From the NCBI RefSeq assembly GCF_902493215.1, contig NZ_CABUOL010000005.1:138938-202937 (forward strand): a stretch of 64,000 bases of DNA, in the 5' to 3' direction. Position 1 is the stretch's first letter. Each line of letters begins with the position of its first letter. Both the position numbers and the translations under genes were made by a program. The notes beneath the pieces are model-generated. The model saw only the letters and a list, made by a program, of their open reading frames with translations. It ran no database searches and had not been told where the DNA came from. Source of the DNA: an uncultured Mediterranea sp. GTDB taxonomy: Bacteria; Bacteroidota; Bacteroidia; Bacteroidales; Bacteroidaceae. Of the stretch, positions 52,414-62,900 are shown piece by piece.

Positions 52414-53247
52414 ATGGATTTTCCACACGTCGACCTTCCGGTAGACATCATCGCATGGACAGATGTGACCGAAGACATCCTGAACATCTACAAGCAATCG
52501 TGCCGGCTGAAAGCCTGCATTTTTGCTTTATGTATCGAAGGAACCATCACCGTATCTATCAATCTGATGGATACGGAAATCAAGCAGGGAGACTTCGTTG
52601 TACTTCTGCCGGGTACCATTATCCAGTTCTACTCCCAGCAGGAGAAGATACGTATCGGGTTTGTAGGTTTTTCAGAACAATGCATTACCAAGGTGAATGT
52701 CGTCCAGTCGACTTTCCATTCTCTGTCTTCCATCCTACGTTCACCCGTACTTCACATCGATCCAGCCGTAGCATCCTACTTTCAAGACTACTTCGCATTA
52801 CTGGGACGGATCACAACAGGCTCGCATACATTAGACACTGAAATGATAAGGCATATTCTGGAAGGCATGCTATACGGCGTAGATAAGTTGTACAGCGATG
52901 TCCCCATGCAAGACGTGCGAATGCAGAGCAGAAAGGAAGAAATATGCCGCAAGCTAGTACAGCTTGTCATTGAAAATTACACCCACGAGCGGCGGGCTCA
53001 ATTCTATGCCGACAAAATGGGCATTTCACTCCAACATCTGAGTACAACAGTCAAGCAAGCTACAGGAAAAAACATTTTGGACATTATTGCACACGTCATT
53101 CTGGTTGATGCCAAATCCAAACTCAAATCCACCGATATGACCGTACAGGAAATTGCCTATTCGCTAAACTTTCCCAACGCTTCTTTTTTCGGCAAATACT
53201 TCAAGCGATATGTCGGCATGAGCCCGCAAGAATACAGAAACAGTTAA
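52414..53247 (+). CDS. AraC-family transcriptional regulator
   Basis: The 277-residue protein has an N-terminal cupin-like sensing domain (about 1-140: VDIIAWTDVTEDILNIYKQS, KQGDFVVLLPGTIIQFYSQ) and a C-terminal double HTH (about 195-277: FYADKMGISLQHLSTTVKQA, MTVQEIAYSLNFPNASFFGK, then YVGMSPQEYRNS). The frame runs back through lipB on the opposite strand, but the real start is the ATG at 52414, just after the -7 element. Ligand and targets are unknown. The next gene, a lipoprotein, has direct repeats around its promoter and could be a target. Confidence 0.92.
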   Translation: MDFPHVDLPVDIIAWTDVTEDILNIYKQSCRLKACIFALCIEGTITVSINLMDTEIKQGDFVVLLPGTIIQFYSQQEKIRIGFVGFSEQCITKVNVVQSTFHSLSSILRSPVLHIDPAVASYFQDYFALLGRITTGSHTLDTEMIRHILEGMLYGVDKLYSDVPMQDVRMQSRKEEICRKLVQLVIENYTHERRAQFYADKMGISLQHLSTTVKQATGKNILDIIAHVILVDAKSKLKSTDMTVQEIAYSLNFPNASFFGKYFKRYVGMSPQEYRNS

Positions 53248-53281
53248 GGTATCTACAAACAGGAAAAAAGTTTTCCCGTTT

Positions 53282-53330
53282 ATGTACCAAGTTCAAGTAA
53301 TTAATCCTATATTTGTCGTTAATGTACCAA
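53282..53330 (+). promoter_or_regulatory. Promoter of the DUF3298 lipoprotein gene flanked by direct repeats
   Basis: -7 element TATATTTG at 53308-53315. The 9-base word ATGTACCAA occurs at 53282-53290 and 53322-53330, 40 bases apart, one copy on each side of the -7 element. A candidate regulator binding site. Confidence 0.5.
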
Positions 53331-53364
53331 TAGCACATTGATATTTTATTAACAGAAATAATTT

Positions 53365-54213
53365 ATGAGAAAACATTCTTCCATATTACTGATGTTTTTG
53401 CTTGCCGCATGCTCGTTATTCTTTTCCTGCAATAACAACTTGAAACCTAATGCAGGAAATTTTGAGTTCGACAGCATTCAAGCTAACCGCACGGAACATC
53501 TCTTCGGAGATACGGCCAAACCGGCCTGCAACATCCATATCAACATGACCTGTATCACAAAATCGACCGAAGAGGCGATGAAAGACAGCGTCAACCAATA
53601 CTTGCTTTCAATGTGCTTGGGAGAAAAGTACACGAAACAAACACCCGAAGATGCCATTCAGAACTACGTAAAAGGATACGTAGCAAACTATCGGAAAGAC
53701 CTGGAACCCATGTTTCTGCAGGAATCCAAAGAAGATACTGCCAGCATAGGCTCATGGTATTCTTATTATAAAGGTATAGAGGGACACGTGCAACTTTATC
53801 AGCAGAACCTGTTCGTTTACCGTATAGACTACAATGAATATACAGGAGGGGCGCACGGTATCTACATGACTACTTATCTGAACCTGGACTTGAGGACATT
53901 GACCCCCGTGCATTTGGACGATCTCTTTGTGCCCAACTATAAGGAGGCGCTGACGGACTTGCTATGGAACCAGTTGATGGCTGACAACCAAGTGACAACC
54001 CACGAAGAACTGGAAGACATGGGATATACCAGTACCGGCGAACTGACCCCAACGGAAAATTTCTTCATCGGTCCTGAAGGAATCACTTTCCACTATAATA
54101 TATATGACATTGCTCCATACGTCATGGGAGCTACTCAAATTACGTTGCCCTACGATGCCGTACAGCATCTGTTAAATGACACATCCGGCATCCTGGACAA
54201 TGTCAACAAATAA
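53365..54213 (+). CDS. DUF3298/RsiV-like lipoprotein
   Basis: The 282-residue lipoprotein has a signal peptide with lipobox LFFSC (Cys22). It matches the DUF4163-DUF3298 (RsiV-like) architecture, with the conserved YTGGAHGIYMTTYLNLDL and the DDLF segment followed by a FxxxxxGITFHYNIYDIAPY block. Relatives include the lysozyme-binding part of the anti-sigma factor RsiV, but here there is no transmembrane anti-sigma region. It may bind a glycan or lysozyme-like ligand (inference). rsmG starts 31 bases downstream. Confidence 0.85.
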   Translation: MRKHSSILLMFLLAACSLFFSCNNNLKPNAGNFEFDSIQANRTEHLFGDTAKPACNIHINMTCITKSTEEAMKDSVNQYLLSMCLGEKYTKQTPEDAIQNYVKGYVANYRKDLEPMFLQESKEDTASIGSWYSYYKGIEGHVQLYQQNLFVYRIDYNEYTGGAHGIYMTTYLNLDLRTLTPVHLDDLFVPNYKEALTDLLWNQLMADNQVTTHEELEDMGYTSTGELTPTENFFIGPEGITFHYNIYDIAPYVMGATQITLPYDAVQHLLNDTSGILDNVNK

Positions 54214-54244
54214 ACAACTATTATCATTCAAAAACGGCAGATCC

Positions 54245-54865
54245 ATGGACATCATACTGAAATATTTCCCCAACCTCTCTGACAAGCAAAAGCAACAATT
54301 TGCCGCTTTGGGAGAGCTGTATACCGACTGGAATTCGAAAATAAACGTCATTTCGCGTAAAGATATCGGCAACCTGTATGAACACCATATACTCCATTCG
54401 CTGGGCATCGCACAAATCATCCGCTTTACACCCGGCAGCCGTATCATGGACTTGGGAACCGGTGGCGGATTTCCCGGCATACCACTGGCCATTCTCTTTC
54501 CCGAAGTGCAATTCCACCTGGTGGACAGTATCGGCAAGAAAATACGAGTGGCCACTGAAGTGGCCCAAAGCATCGGTCTTACCAACACGACCTTCAGCCA
54601 TACGCGTGCCGAAGAAGTGAAAGATTCCTATGATTTTGTTGTGAGCCGTGCTGTGATGCCTTTGGCCGACCTGATGAAAATCATCCGCAAAAACATAGCG
54701 GCCCATCAGCAGAATGCCCTGCCTAACGGTCTCATCTGCCTCAAGGGAGGTGAACTGGAAAACGAAACCATGCCTTTCCGACACAAAACCACGATATGGA
54801 ATCTGAGCAATTATTTTGAAGAAGAATTTTTCCAAACCAAGAAAGTGGTGTATGTAGCGGGGTGA
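54245..54865 (+). CDS. rsmG: 16S rRNA (guanine527-N7)-methyltransferase
   Basis: The 206-residue SAM-dependent enzyme methylates G527 of 16S rRNA, affecting streptomycin sensitivity. The start is ATG 54245 (MDIILKYFPNLSDKQ); the frame opens inside the upstream gene. The SAM-binding motif MDLGTGGGFPGIPLAI is at about 68-83, and SRAVMPLADLM and CLKGGELENE are conserved. It probably shares a transcript with the DUF3298 gene upstream and the MBL gene 33 bases downstream. Confidence 0.95.
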   Translation: MDIILKYFPNLSDKQKQQFAALGELYTDWNSKINVISRKDIGNLYEHHILHSLGIAQIIRFTPGSRIMDLGTGGGFPGIPLAILFPEVQFHLVDSIGKKIRVATEVAQSIGLTNTTFSHTRAEEVKDSYDFVVSRAVMPLADLMKIIRKNIAAHQQNALPNGLICLKGGELENETMPFRHKTTIWNLSNYFEEEFFQTKKVVYVAG

Positions 54866-54898
54866 AAAGGCTATAAATCAAGATATAACAACAGAACC

Positions 54899-55537
54899 AT
54901 GAAAATAAAAAGATTTGAATTCAATATGTTTCCCGTAAACTGCTATGTTTTATGGGACGAAACCAATGAAGCAGTCGTCATCGATCCCGGTTGTTTCTAT
55001 GAAGAGGAAAAGCTGGATTTGAAAGGATTCATCATACACAACGGCCTCCAAGTGAAACACCTGCTGAACACCCATCTTCATTTGGACCACATCTTCGGCA
55101 ACCCCTTTATGCTGAAAGAATTCGGACTGAAAGCCGAAGCCAATCAAGCAGATGAATTCTGGATAGAGAATGCTCCGAAACAGAGCCGAATGTTCGGATT
55201 CCAACTGCAAGAGGAACCCGTTCCGCTGGGACATTATCTGCATGACGGCGATATGATCCACTTCGGACATACAACATTGGAATGTATCCACGTGCCGGGA
55301 CATTCGCCTGGCAGCCTGGTCTATTATTGTGCGGCCGAACATTGCATGTTTTCGGGAGATGTACTCTTCCAAGGCAGCATAGGACGAGCTGATCTGACCG
55401 GAGGCAACTTTGACGACCTCATCGAACACATCTGCAGCCGTCTGTTTGTACTGCCCAATGAAACAATTGTCTATCCCGGACATGGGGCGCCGACTACCAT
55501 CGGAATCGAAAAAGCCGAAAACCCTTTTTTCAGATAA
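54899..55537 (+). CDS. Metallo-beta-lactamase fold hydrolase (glyoxalase II-like)
   Basis: The 212-residue protein has the MBL fold with the metal motif HLHLDH at 59-64 and later ligands in HVPGHSPGSL, FSGDVLFQGSIGR and PGHGAPTTIG. The arrangement matches glyoxalase II-type hydrolases, which cleave thioesters, but the C-terminal substrate-binding domain of true GloB is absent. The substrate is unknown. The next gene starts 36 bases after its stop, so cotranscription with gcvP is likely. Confidence 0.88.
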   Translation: MKIKRFEFNMFPVNCYVLWDETNEAVVIDPGCFYEEEKLDLKGFIIHNGLQVKHLLNTHLHLDHIFGNPFMLKEFGLKAEANQADEFWIENAPKQSRMFGFQLQEEPVPLGHYLHDGDMIHFGHTTLECIHVPGHSPGSLVYYCAAEHCMFSGDVLFQGSIGRADLTGGNFDDLIEHICSRLFVLPNETIVYPGHGAPTTIGIEKAENPFFR

Positions 55538-55573
55538 ATGACTATTTTCACTAATTTACTTAATATTACCACC

Positions 55574-58423
55574 ATGATAAACGATTCATTATCCTGCCGC
55601 CACAACGGCATCAGTCCGGAGGACGAGAAAATCATGCTCCGTAAAATAGGCGTCGACAGCCTCGACGAACTGATTGACAAAACCATTCCTTCGGACATCC
55701 GACTGAAAAAGCCGCTCGATCTGCCCGAACCCATGACTGAATACGAGTTTGCGCAACACATAGCCCGACTCGCTTCCAAAAACAAACTGTTTACGACTTA
55801 TATAGGTATGGGATGGTATGGCAGCATTACACCGGCCGTCATCCAACGTAATGTGTTTGAAAATCCGGTTTGGTACACATCATACACTCCTTACCAGACT
55901 GAAGTTTCGCAAGGACGTCTTGAAGCCTTGATGAACTTCCAGACCGCCGTATCTGACCTCACAGGTATGCCATTGGCCAATTGTTCTCTGCTGGACGAAG
56001 CTACAGCAGCAGCCGAAGCTGTAACAATGATGTATGCCCTGCGTTCGCGCCAACAACAGAAGGAAGGTGCCAATGTAGTCTTTGTGGATGAAGCTATTTT
56101 CCCGCAAACACTGGCTGTCATGACAACCCGTGCCGTTCCGCAAGGCATTATTCTCCGTACTGGGAAATATACAGAGGTACAATTCACCCCAGATGTCTTT
56201 GCCTGTGTGCTCCAGTATCCCAACGCCAACGGATGTATAGAAGACTACCGTACTTTTGTAGAACAAGCTCATGCTGCCGGATGCAAAGTTGCTGTAGCAG
56301 CCGACATCCTGAGCCTTGCCTTACTGACTCCTCCGGGAGAATGGGGAGCTGACATTGTTTTCGGTTCTACCCAAAGACTGGGTACTCCCATGTTCTATGG
56401 AGGTCCTTCTGCCGCCTACTTTGCAACCCGCGACGAATACAAACGCAACATGCCGGGACGTATCATAGGATGGTCCAAAGACAAGTACGGCAAACTGTGT
56501 TATCGCATGGCTCTACAGACCAGAGAACAGCATATCAAACGTGAAAAGGCTACATCCAATATCTGTACGGCCCAGGCCTTGCTGGCCACTATGGCTGGTT
56601 TCTATGCCGTTTATCACGGCCAGGAGGGCATCCGTACCATAGCCAGCCGCATTCATAGCATTGCCGCTTATTTGGAAAAAACAATTGAGTCACTCGGCTA
56701 TGTACAGATAAATGCTTCCTATTTTGACACCTTGCGTTTTGCCTTGCCGGCAACAATTTCTGCCCAACAAATACGTACCATAGCCCTCAGTAAGGAAGTG
56801 AATCTGCGCTACTTCGACAACGGCGATGTAGGTATGAGTATCGATGAAACCACCGATATCGCTGCTATCAATACCTTGCTCAGCATTTTTGCCATCGCAG
56901 CCGAAACCGAAGTTCCTCAGACAACCGACATTCCTGATGCCAACACACTTCCTGAAGCGCTCCGACGGCAAAGTCCCTACCTGACGCATGAGGTCTTCTG
57001 CCGCTATCACACTGAAACGGAAATGATGCGTTACATTAAACGGCTCGACCGCAAGGACATCTCACTGGCCCATTCCATGATTTCGCTGGGTTCATGCACC
57101 ATGAAACTCAATGCGGCGGCCGAAATGCTCCCCCTAAGCCGTCCTGAATTCATGAACCTGCATCCTCTTGTGCCCGAAGACCAGGCTGAAGGTTATCGGG
57201 AACTGATTCACAATCTCAGCGAAGAGTTGAAAATCATCACGGGATTTGCAGGTGTCAGCCTCCAGCCAAACTCTGGCGCAGCAGGTGAATATACCGGACT
57301 TCGTGTGATTCGTGCTTATCTTGAAAGTATAGGGCAAGGTCATCGCAACAAGATTCTGATTCCAGCATCCGCTCACGGAACAAACCCGGCCAGTGCCGTA
57401 CAGGCAGGATTTACAACCGTCACATGCGCTTGTGATGAACATGGCAATGTCGACATGAATGATTTGCGCCTCAAGGCCGAAGAAAATAAGGACTCACTGG
57501 CAGCCCTGATGATAACCTATCCGTCGACCCATGGCATCTTCGAGACGGAAATCGTAGAAATATGCAAGATTATCCATGCTTGTGGAGCACAAGTCTATAT
57601 GGATGGTGCCAACATGAACGCACAAGTCGGTTTGACAAACCCCGGCTATATCGGAGCTGACGTCTGCCACCTGAACCTGCACAAGACTTTTGCATCGCCT
57701 CATGGAGGAGGCGGTCCTGGTGTAGGACCTATCTGCGTAGCCGAACACTTGGTTCCTTTCCTGCCCGGACATGCTCTCTTCGGCAACTCAGTCAATGAAG
57801 TGTCTGCTGCACCATTCGGTAGTGCTGGTATCCTGCCGATCACTTATGGCTATATCCGCATGATGGGAACTGAAGGTCTGACGCGTGCTACCCGCACGGC
57901 CATCCTCAACGCCAACTATCTGGCGGCCTGCCTGCAAGACACATACGGCATTGTTTATCGGGGTGCACAAGGATTTGTAGGACATGAAATGATTCTGGAA
58001 TGCCGCAAGATTCACGAGGAGACCGGCATCAGCGAAAACGACATCGCCAAACGATTGATGGATTACGGCTATCATGCCCCCACTCTCTCGTTCCCTGTAC
58101 ACGGTACGCTGATGATAGAGCCGACTGAAAGTGAAAGTCTGGCCGAACTGGACAACTTTGTAGATGTGATGCTTCATATCTGGCAGGAAATACAGGAAGT
58201 AAAAGAAGGACGTGCAGACAAGACGGACAATGTTCTGCTCAATGCACCGCATCCTGAATACGAAGTAGTATCTGACCAGTGGGAACACAGCTATACCCGC
58301 CAAAAAGCAGCCTATCCCACAGAAGCTGTCCGAAAAAACAAGTTCTGGATAAATGTAGCCCGCGTAGACAACACCTTGGGAGACCGAAAACTCCTGCCTA
58401 CACGCTACGGCACATTCGATTAA
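55574..58423 (+). CDS. gcvP: Glycine dehydrogenase (decarboxylating), P-protein
   Basis: The 949-residue homodimer-type P-protein of the glycine cleavage system decarboxylates glycine with PLP and passes the aminomethyl group to the H-protein. The PLP lysine is in NLHKTFASPHGGGGPGVGP, and the glycine-rich loop precedes it. Both halves (P1-like and P2-like) are fused, as in E. coli. The ATG at 55574 (MINDSLSCRHNGISPEDE) fits the family; the frame opens at 55538 directly after the previous stop. The other gcv genes are not in the window. Confidence 0.95.
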   Translation: MINDSLSCRHNGISPEDEKIMLRKIGVDSLDELIDKTIPSDIRLKKPLDLPEPMTEYEFAQHIARLASKNKLFTTYIGMGWYGSITPAVIQRNVFENPVWYTSYTPYQTEVSQGRLEALMNFQTAVSDLTGMPLANCSLLDEATAAAEAVTMMYALRSRQQQKEGANVVFVDEAIFPQTLAVMTTRAVPQGIILRTGKYTEVQFTPDVFACVLQYPNANGCIEDYRTFVEQAHAAGCKVAVAADILSLALLTPPGEWGADIVFGSTQRLGTPMFYGGPSAAYFATRDEYKRNMPGRIIGWSKDKYGKLCYRMALQTREQHIKREKATSNICTAQALLATMAGFYAVYHGQEGIRTIASRIHSIAAYLEKTIESLGYVQINASYFDTLRFALPATISAQQIRTIALSKEVNLRYFDNGDVGMSIDETTDIAAINTLLSIFAIAAETEVPQTTDIPDANTLPEALRRQSPYLTHEVFCRYHTETEMMRYIKRLDRKDISLAHSMISLGSCTMKLNAAAEMLPLSRPEFMNLHPLVPEDQAEGYRELIHNLSEELKIITGFAGVSLQPNSGAAGEYTGLRVIRAYLESIGQGHRNKILIPASAHGTNPASAVQAGFTTVTCACDEHGNVDMNDLRLKAEENKDSLAALMITYPSTHGIFETEIVEICKIIHACGAQVYMDGANMNAQVGLTNPGYIGADVCHLNLHKTFASPHGGGGPGVGPICVAEHLVPFLPGHALFGNSVNEVSAAPFGSAGILPITYGYIRMMGTEGLTRATRTAILNANYLAACLQDTYGIVYRGAQGFVGHEMILECRKIHEETGISENDIAKRLMDYGYHAPTLSFPVHGTLMIEPTESESLAELDNFVDVMLHIWQEIQEVKEGRADKTDNVLLNAPHPEYEVVSDQWEHSYTRQKAAYPTEAVRKNKFWINVARVDNTLGDRKLLPTRYGTFD

Positions 58424-58438
58424 ATTCAAATAAAAAAG

Positions 58439-58482
58439 TGGCAGAATCAACGGAATAATAAGAACAATCCGTTATTCTGCCA
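58439..58482 (+). terminator. Terminator of gcvP
   Basis: TGGCAGAATCAACGGA pairs with TCCGTTATTCTGCCA with a single bulge, followed by TTTTTC. It starts 15 bases past the gcvP stop. Confidence 0.8.
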
Positions 58483-58508
58483 TTTTTCGTAAATGACAAT
58501 CTATAAAA

Positions 58509-59063
58509 ATGATGGATAATAACAAAGAATGGAAGATACTTCACAGCGAATACCTTATCCGCCGTCCTTGGTTGACAGCACGTCGTGATCACGTCCGCCT
58601 GCCTAACGGTGTAGAAAATTCAGAATATTATGTACTGGAATATCCGGATTGGGTAAATGTCATAGCCATCACCTGTGACGGACGATTTCTCATGGAGCAA
58701 CAATATCGCCATGGTCTACGCTATACAGGTTATGAAATTTGCGCTGGCGTATGTGAACCAGGAGAAGCCCCCATTGAATCTGCACGCCGTGAATTATACG
58801 AAGAAACAGGATATGGCAAAGGTAATTGGCAATATCATATGACTATTTCAGCTAACACCAGTACCATGACAAACCTATGCCATTGCTTCGTGGCTACCGA
58901 CGTAGAACCAATTTCTACTCAACATTTGGAACCAACAGAAGATATCAGTATCCACTTACTGACGATTGAAGAAGTCCGTACCCTTCTCGTAAGCGACCAA
59001 ATACGACAAGCACTCATGGCAGCTCCGCTTTGGAAGTATTTTGCGGAAAACAAATTGCTCTGA
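58509..59063 (+). CDS. NUDIX hydrolase (ADP-ribose pyrophosphatase-like)
   Basis: The 184-residue protein has a full NUDIX box starting at about residue 80: GVCEPGEAPIESARRELYEE followed by TGYG, fitting Gx5Ex7REUxEExGU. The preceding region VIAITCDGRFLMEQQYRHGL fits the ADP-ribose/nucleoside-diphosphate sugar pyrophosphatase group (NudF-like). Start: MMDNNKEW, with either of two adjacent ATGs. It is the last core-like gene before the AT-rich right part of the window. Confidence 0.9.
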   Translation: MMDNNKEWKILHSEYLIRRPWLTARRDHVRLPNGVENSEYYVLEYPDWVNVIAITCDGRFLMEQQYRHGLRYTGYEICAGVCEPGEAPIESARRELYEETGYGKGNWQYHMTISANTSTMTNLCHCFVATDVEPISTQHLEPTEDISIHLLTIEEVRTLLVSDQIRQALMAAPLWKYFAENKLL

Positions 59064-59089
59064 ATTCATATCCCTATTATTATAACAAA

Positions 59090-59121
59090 AAGGCGTACAA
59101 CCGTTAAAGGGTTATACGCCT
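59090..59121 (+). terminator. Terminator of the NUDIX gene
   Basis: AAGGCGTA and AACC arms pair with GGTT and TACGCCTT across one mismatch; TATTTATT follows. Confidence 0.75.
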
Positions 59122-59951
59122 TATTTATTGGCAATCAGGATTCTTTATTTAACTTCCTCTAAAACAACTTCAACTGATTATCAGAAGGTTACAAACATCA
59201 TGGTACAAATATGGTAATTTTATACCGTAAATATTCATATAAACAAAATTGGGAAATATTGATTTGTAAATAGCTGATTATTAGATGTTAAGTGGATTAT
59301 AAACTATTGTATTCTTTGTACTGATAATACAGATTATAACAATCCTGCTGACATCAGTTATCTCCATTGAGAAGTGTGAGGTGTTGTACATAAATCAGCT
59401 TGCCCTTCCATTGATTTTGGAAATCATGTATATATTGTTTTCACTGCATTAGTGTTAAATTGAATACTCTTATGGGAATAAAAATAAACGCCTCCGATTT
59501 GAGCATTGTTGAGAGGCTTGGGAGTTCCGATGTCGCAAAAGTACATCAACTTTTCTATTCCGCCAAACTGCTGTGGATGTTTCTGCAGCAAGGTTTATCG
59601 TCATCAGTTTACGCAGGGGGCGGCTAATTCTCGCAACAATCTTATTTAGCAAATAAGAGTTACCATTAAACGGAAAAATAATATTTTACTCTTATACATT
59701 ACCGACCGGGTAAGTCTTTATAGTAAAAAATAACTCCATGTGCGACCCTATATATTAATCAGTTTAATTTAGTATCTATATATAAAGGAAATAAACCAAA
59801 CTAAACTGTTTTTAAGTTGCTAGAAAAGCGAAAACAAGATCTTGTCTCATTTATTAGATATACAGATATGCAAGTTTATTATTGATGTATTTTACTCTTT
59901 GCTGACACAGTTAAATTACATCCTCATATAGCAATTAATCTTAAGTTGTTG
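59122..59951. other. 830-base AT-rich region without a supported gene
   Basis: No convincing gene is found. Features seen: a minus-strand promoter-like pair (TTTG 59567-59564, 20 bases, TACTTTTG 59543-59536) followed by a GCCTC/GAGGC stem and T-rich tract (59516-59478). The 8-base word ACTCTTAT (59466-59473) recurs inverted at 59653-59660 and direct at 59688-59695. There are palindromes CTTATTT/AAATAAG (59641-59657) and ACAAGATCTTGT (59834-59845). Small frames exist (51 codons plus at 59472-59627; 60 codons minus at 59470-59652) but show no family resemblance. It may be a decayed mobile element at the edge of an accessory region. Confidence 0.5.
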
Positions 59952-62900
59952 TCATTGTACAATCACAATCAACTTCCTATCTCTATTCAACACAATATCA
60001 TGTCCATATTCATCAAGATGCTGATATTGATGTTCTCTCCAATCCTTTAGTTCTACCGATTTTACACCTGCTGATGAAAGAATTGAGTAGAAGCCTACTC
60101 TGATTCTTGGATCTTCAGTCTGCAGTAGTTCTTCATATAGTTTATCAGCCGTTGCTTTATCCCGTTGCAGCCTCACGGACAATGGTGCAACAATCATTCG
60201 ATAAACAAAAGTATCTTGAAGTTGAGTCAAGTAGTATTTCAGTTTCTCCACAACTTTGTTTTTATCCATCATTGAGAATATGAAGTTGTATGAAGCATAA
60301 TAGTAGGTCAATTCATATTTGTTATCCCTTGCCTCGTTATAAATCTCTTTTAACCTTTCTACGTTAGTGTTGAGTGAACAATTAATAGATATTCTATTAA
60401 AGGAATCATAATTCCATTTCCAGTCTTCCAACTTCAGAAGTTGCTTTATTTCTTCATCATTATTAAATTCAGTGACAATGATTTGAGCTAATGTCGCAGA
60501 CATTTCGCTATTCTTAGTGTCTATATTGGCTATAGCCAATTCTTTCAATAATTGTTTTTGGTTTCCCACTTTCATTAAGAAAAGTAGAATATTTGCATCG
60601 TCAATTTTATCTTTATTTTCATTAAGATACTTCACTATGATTCGGGCAGCATCTGATGTAGGATTAATATATTTTGAGAAGAAAACAATATACAAATAGA
60701 TACGCTTGTCTTCCTTGACAATTTTCTTTAAATTAGCCATATCATCAGCAAGTAAATAATCGGCTTCATCCACAATCGTTTTCTCAATATATGGACTATC
60801 ATTGTAGAAAATATGCGTCTGGGCAAATTCATACTCCTTACTGCCAGTACTCAAATTTAACTGCACATATTCATCAAGTTTATGATACATTAGGTATATA
60901 CAGAATCGTATTTTGTATGTGCATTCTGTTGTCAACTGAGCCGTATTGAATACTTCCTCAGCAACCTTGAATGCGTCAGAATCTCTCCCTGTCCTTTTCA
61001 AGTGACCAACTAGACATAAGACCATATCACAAAGAACATAAGCATTTCCTTCCTGTTTGAATAAGTGTAACACCCCTTCTAAATACTCGTCTATACTTGG
61101 CAGGTTAGAAATCTTATGTATCATCATGAGTCTTAAGCGTGTATCCATATGAAACCACTTCCTAAGCATTCGAGAGGCTAATTCTGAACTGTGATATTTT
61201 GCTATAATAAGCCCAGCAAATTTGTAGTCTTCAGAATAATAATTATTAAGAAACTCTTTAACGTCCTGACGTTCTGAATAGTTCTGTATGATGGCTTCCA
61301 GTATGCCCCATTTTGAACCGAGGATATGGTCACTCATTGGAATTTCACCGTTGAGTATCCTTGGTATGTATTTTTCTTCAAATTCCTCTTTGTAATGTTC
61401 TATATACACAGACACTGCAAGGTTTTTCATTATACCTTTATCTGCATCATTTATACATTTATCTAAATATGCCTTAATTCGTTCATCATTGCCTTGGTAT
61501 ATTTCATAAGTATATCCTGATATCCATGAAGATTGGTTTAACGGCATCTCATCTAGACATCGCTGAAGCTTTTCGATAACATCAGCATCTTGTATCCAGT
61601 TTTTGATGAGAGGATGGACAACAATATGCTGATAACTTTTCATTTCCTCTAATGCTTCAAGAAGTTTTGCTTTGATTCGGGAATCGTTAACAATAGTATT
61701 TATAATAAGAGACTCAGCGTCCCACTTAAAATGATCTTTGTCCCTATTGACAGCCCATTCTGTTATCGTTTGAAGCAAATCTGGAGATATTTTTTGTCTT
61801 TGAATAATTTTCCACAAATCATATTTATTTCCAATACTAAAAGGATATTTGTTATTAAGTTCTATCTTGATGGCCTTGATAACATTGGGATGATTTATCC
61901 AACATGTCAATAGGTATTTCCATGCAATATCCTTGCTGATACTGCTTCGTTCTCTGTATGGTGCACTAACTGAGATTAAAGCCTTTTGCATGACTACATC
62001 GTCATCTGGAAAATATTGCTGTAATAATCTGTTAGCCTCCTCTTGAATTGAAAATGGGAGTTCTGAAACTAATTCAAGGATTTCATCTGGTGAAACAGAC
62101 TCACCTTTAAATAAAGAAAACTCAATTTGATAAAAGTGAGTATAGATGTCACCTGTCACAACTTTTCGTACTAATTCGTTTTCTTTATCTACATCTATCC
62201 CATCAACAATCACACTTCTGATAAAGAAGGCTATCACTTCTGGCAATGTTGATGATGTTAAATATGAATTAATTATCTCCAGCAATTTTTCATCGTTAGT
62301 GATATGCTTCCTAATTACTTCAGATGCAAGTATTTTGTTATTAACATCACCATTTATAACAGTTAAAACAATAAACTGGCGTTCCTCTTCCGTCAAGTCA
62401 GTCACTTGCATCAAACCAGATAGTCTGGTATCATGGTATATGTGAGCTGAAGGGATATATCTGGAAAGAAAGTTTTCAATACGATTCCGTAATAAGCTAT
62501 TATACAAACCATCAAGCAGAATTTCCAGTAATTGGTGTTTGGTGTCATAATCGGAATCCCATTCAATCTTGTGTATGTATTCTTCTACTTCTTCTAGTAA
62601 GAAATATTTAGGTGCTTTCACAGATCTTACAAGAATCTCTAATTTTAATTTATACAAATAATAATCTCTATAATCGTTTGCTTTTATAGGTTTTAAGATA
62701 TTATACAAACCTACAAAAGTTGATGCTGGTATCATTTCGAAAAGGAAAAGAATAACTTGGTGTAATCCGATATTCGAAACATTATCTTGAATGAATGCTT
62801 TTGCCCTATCTATATCTACCGAAAGGTATTTTGCAGCCATAAATTCCTGCAGTTGTCTATTGATGAAAGAAATGCGAGAACCTATTCTTTCCTCAATAAT

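Noticed and set aside
59470..59652. 60-codon minus frame and overlapping 51-codon plus frame (59472-59627) as genes
   Set aside because: Neither shows a recognisable domain; they overlap each other and promoter-like sequence. Kept only as a possible element remnant.
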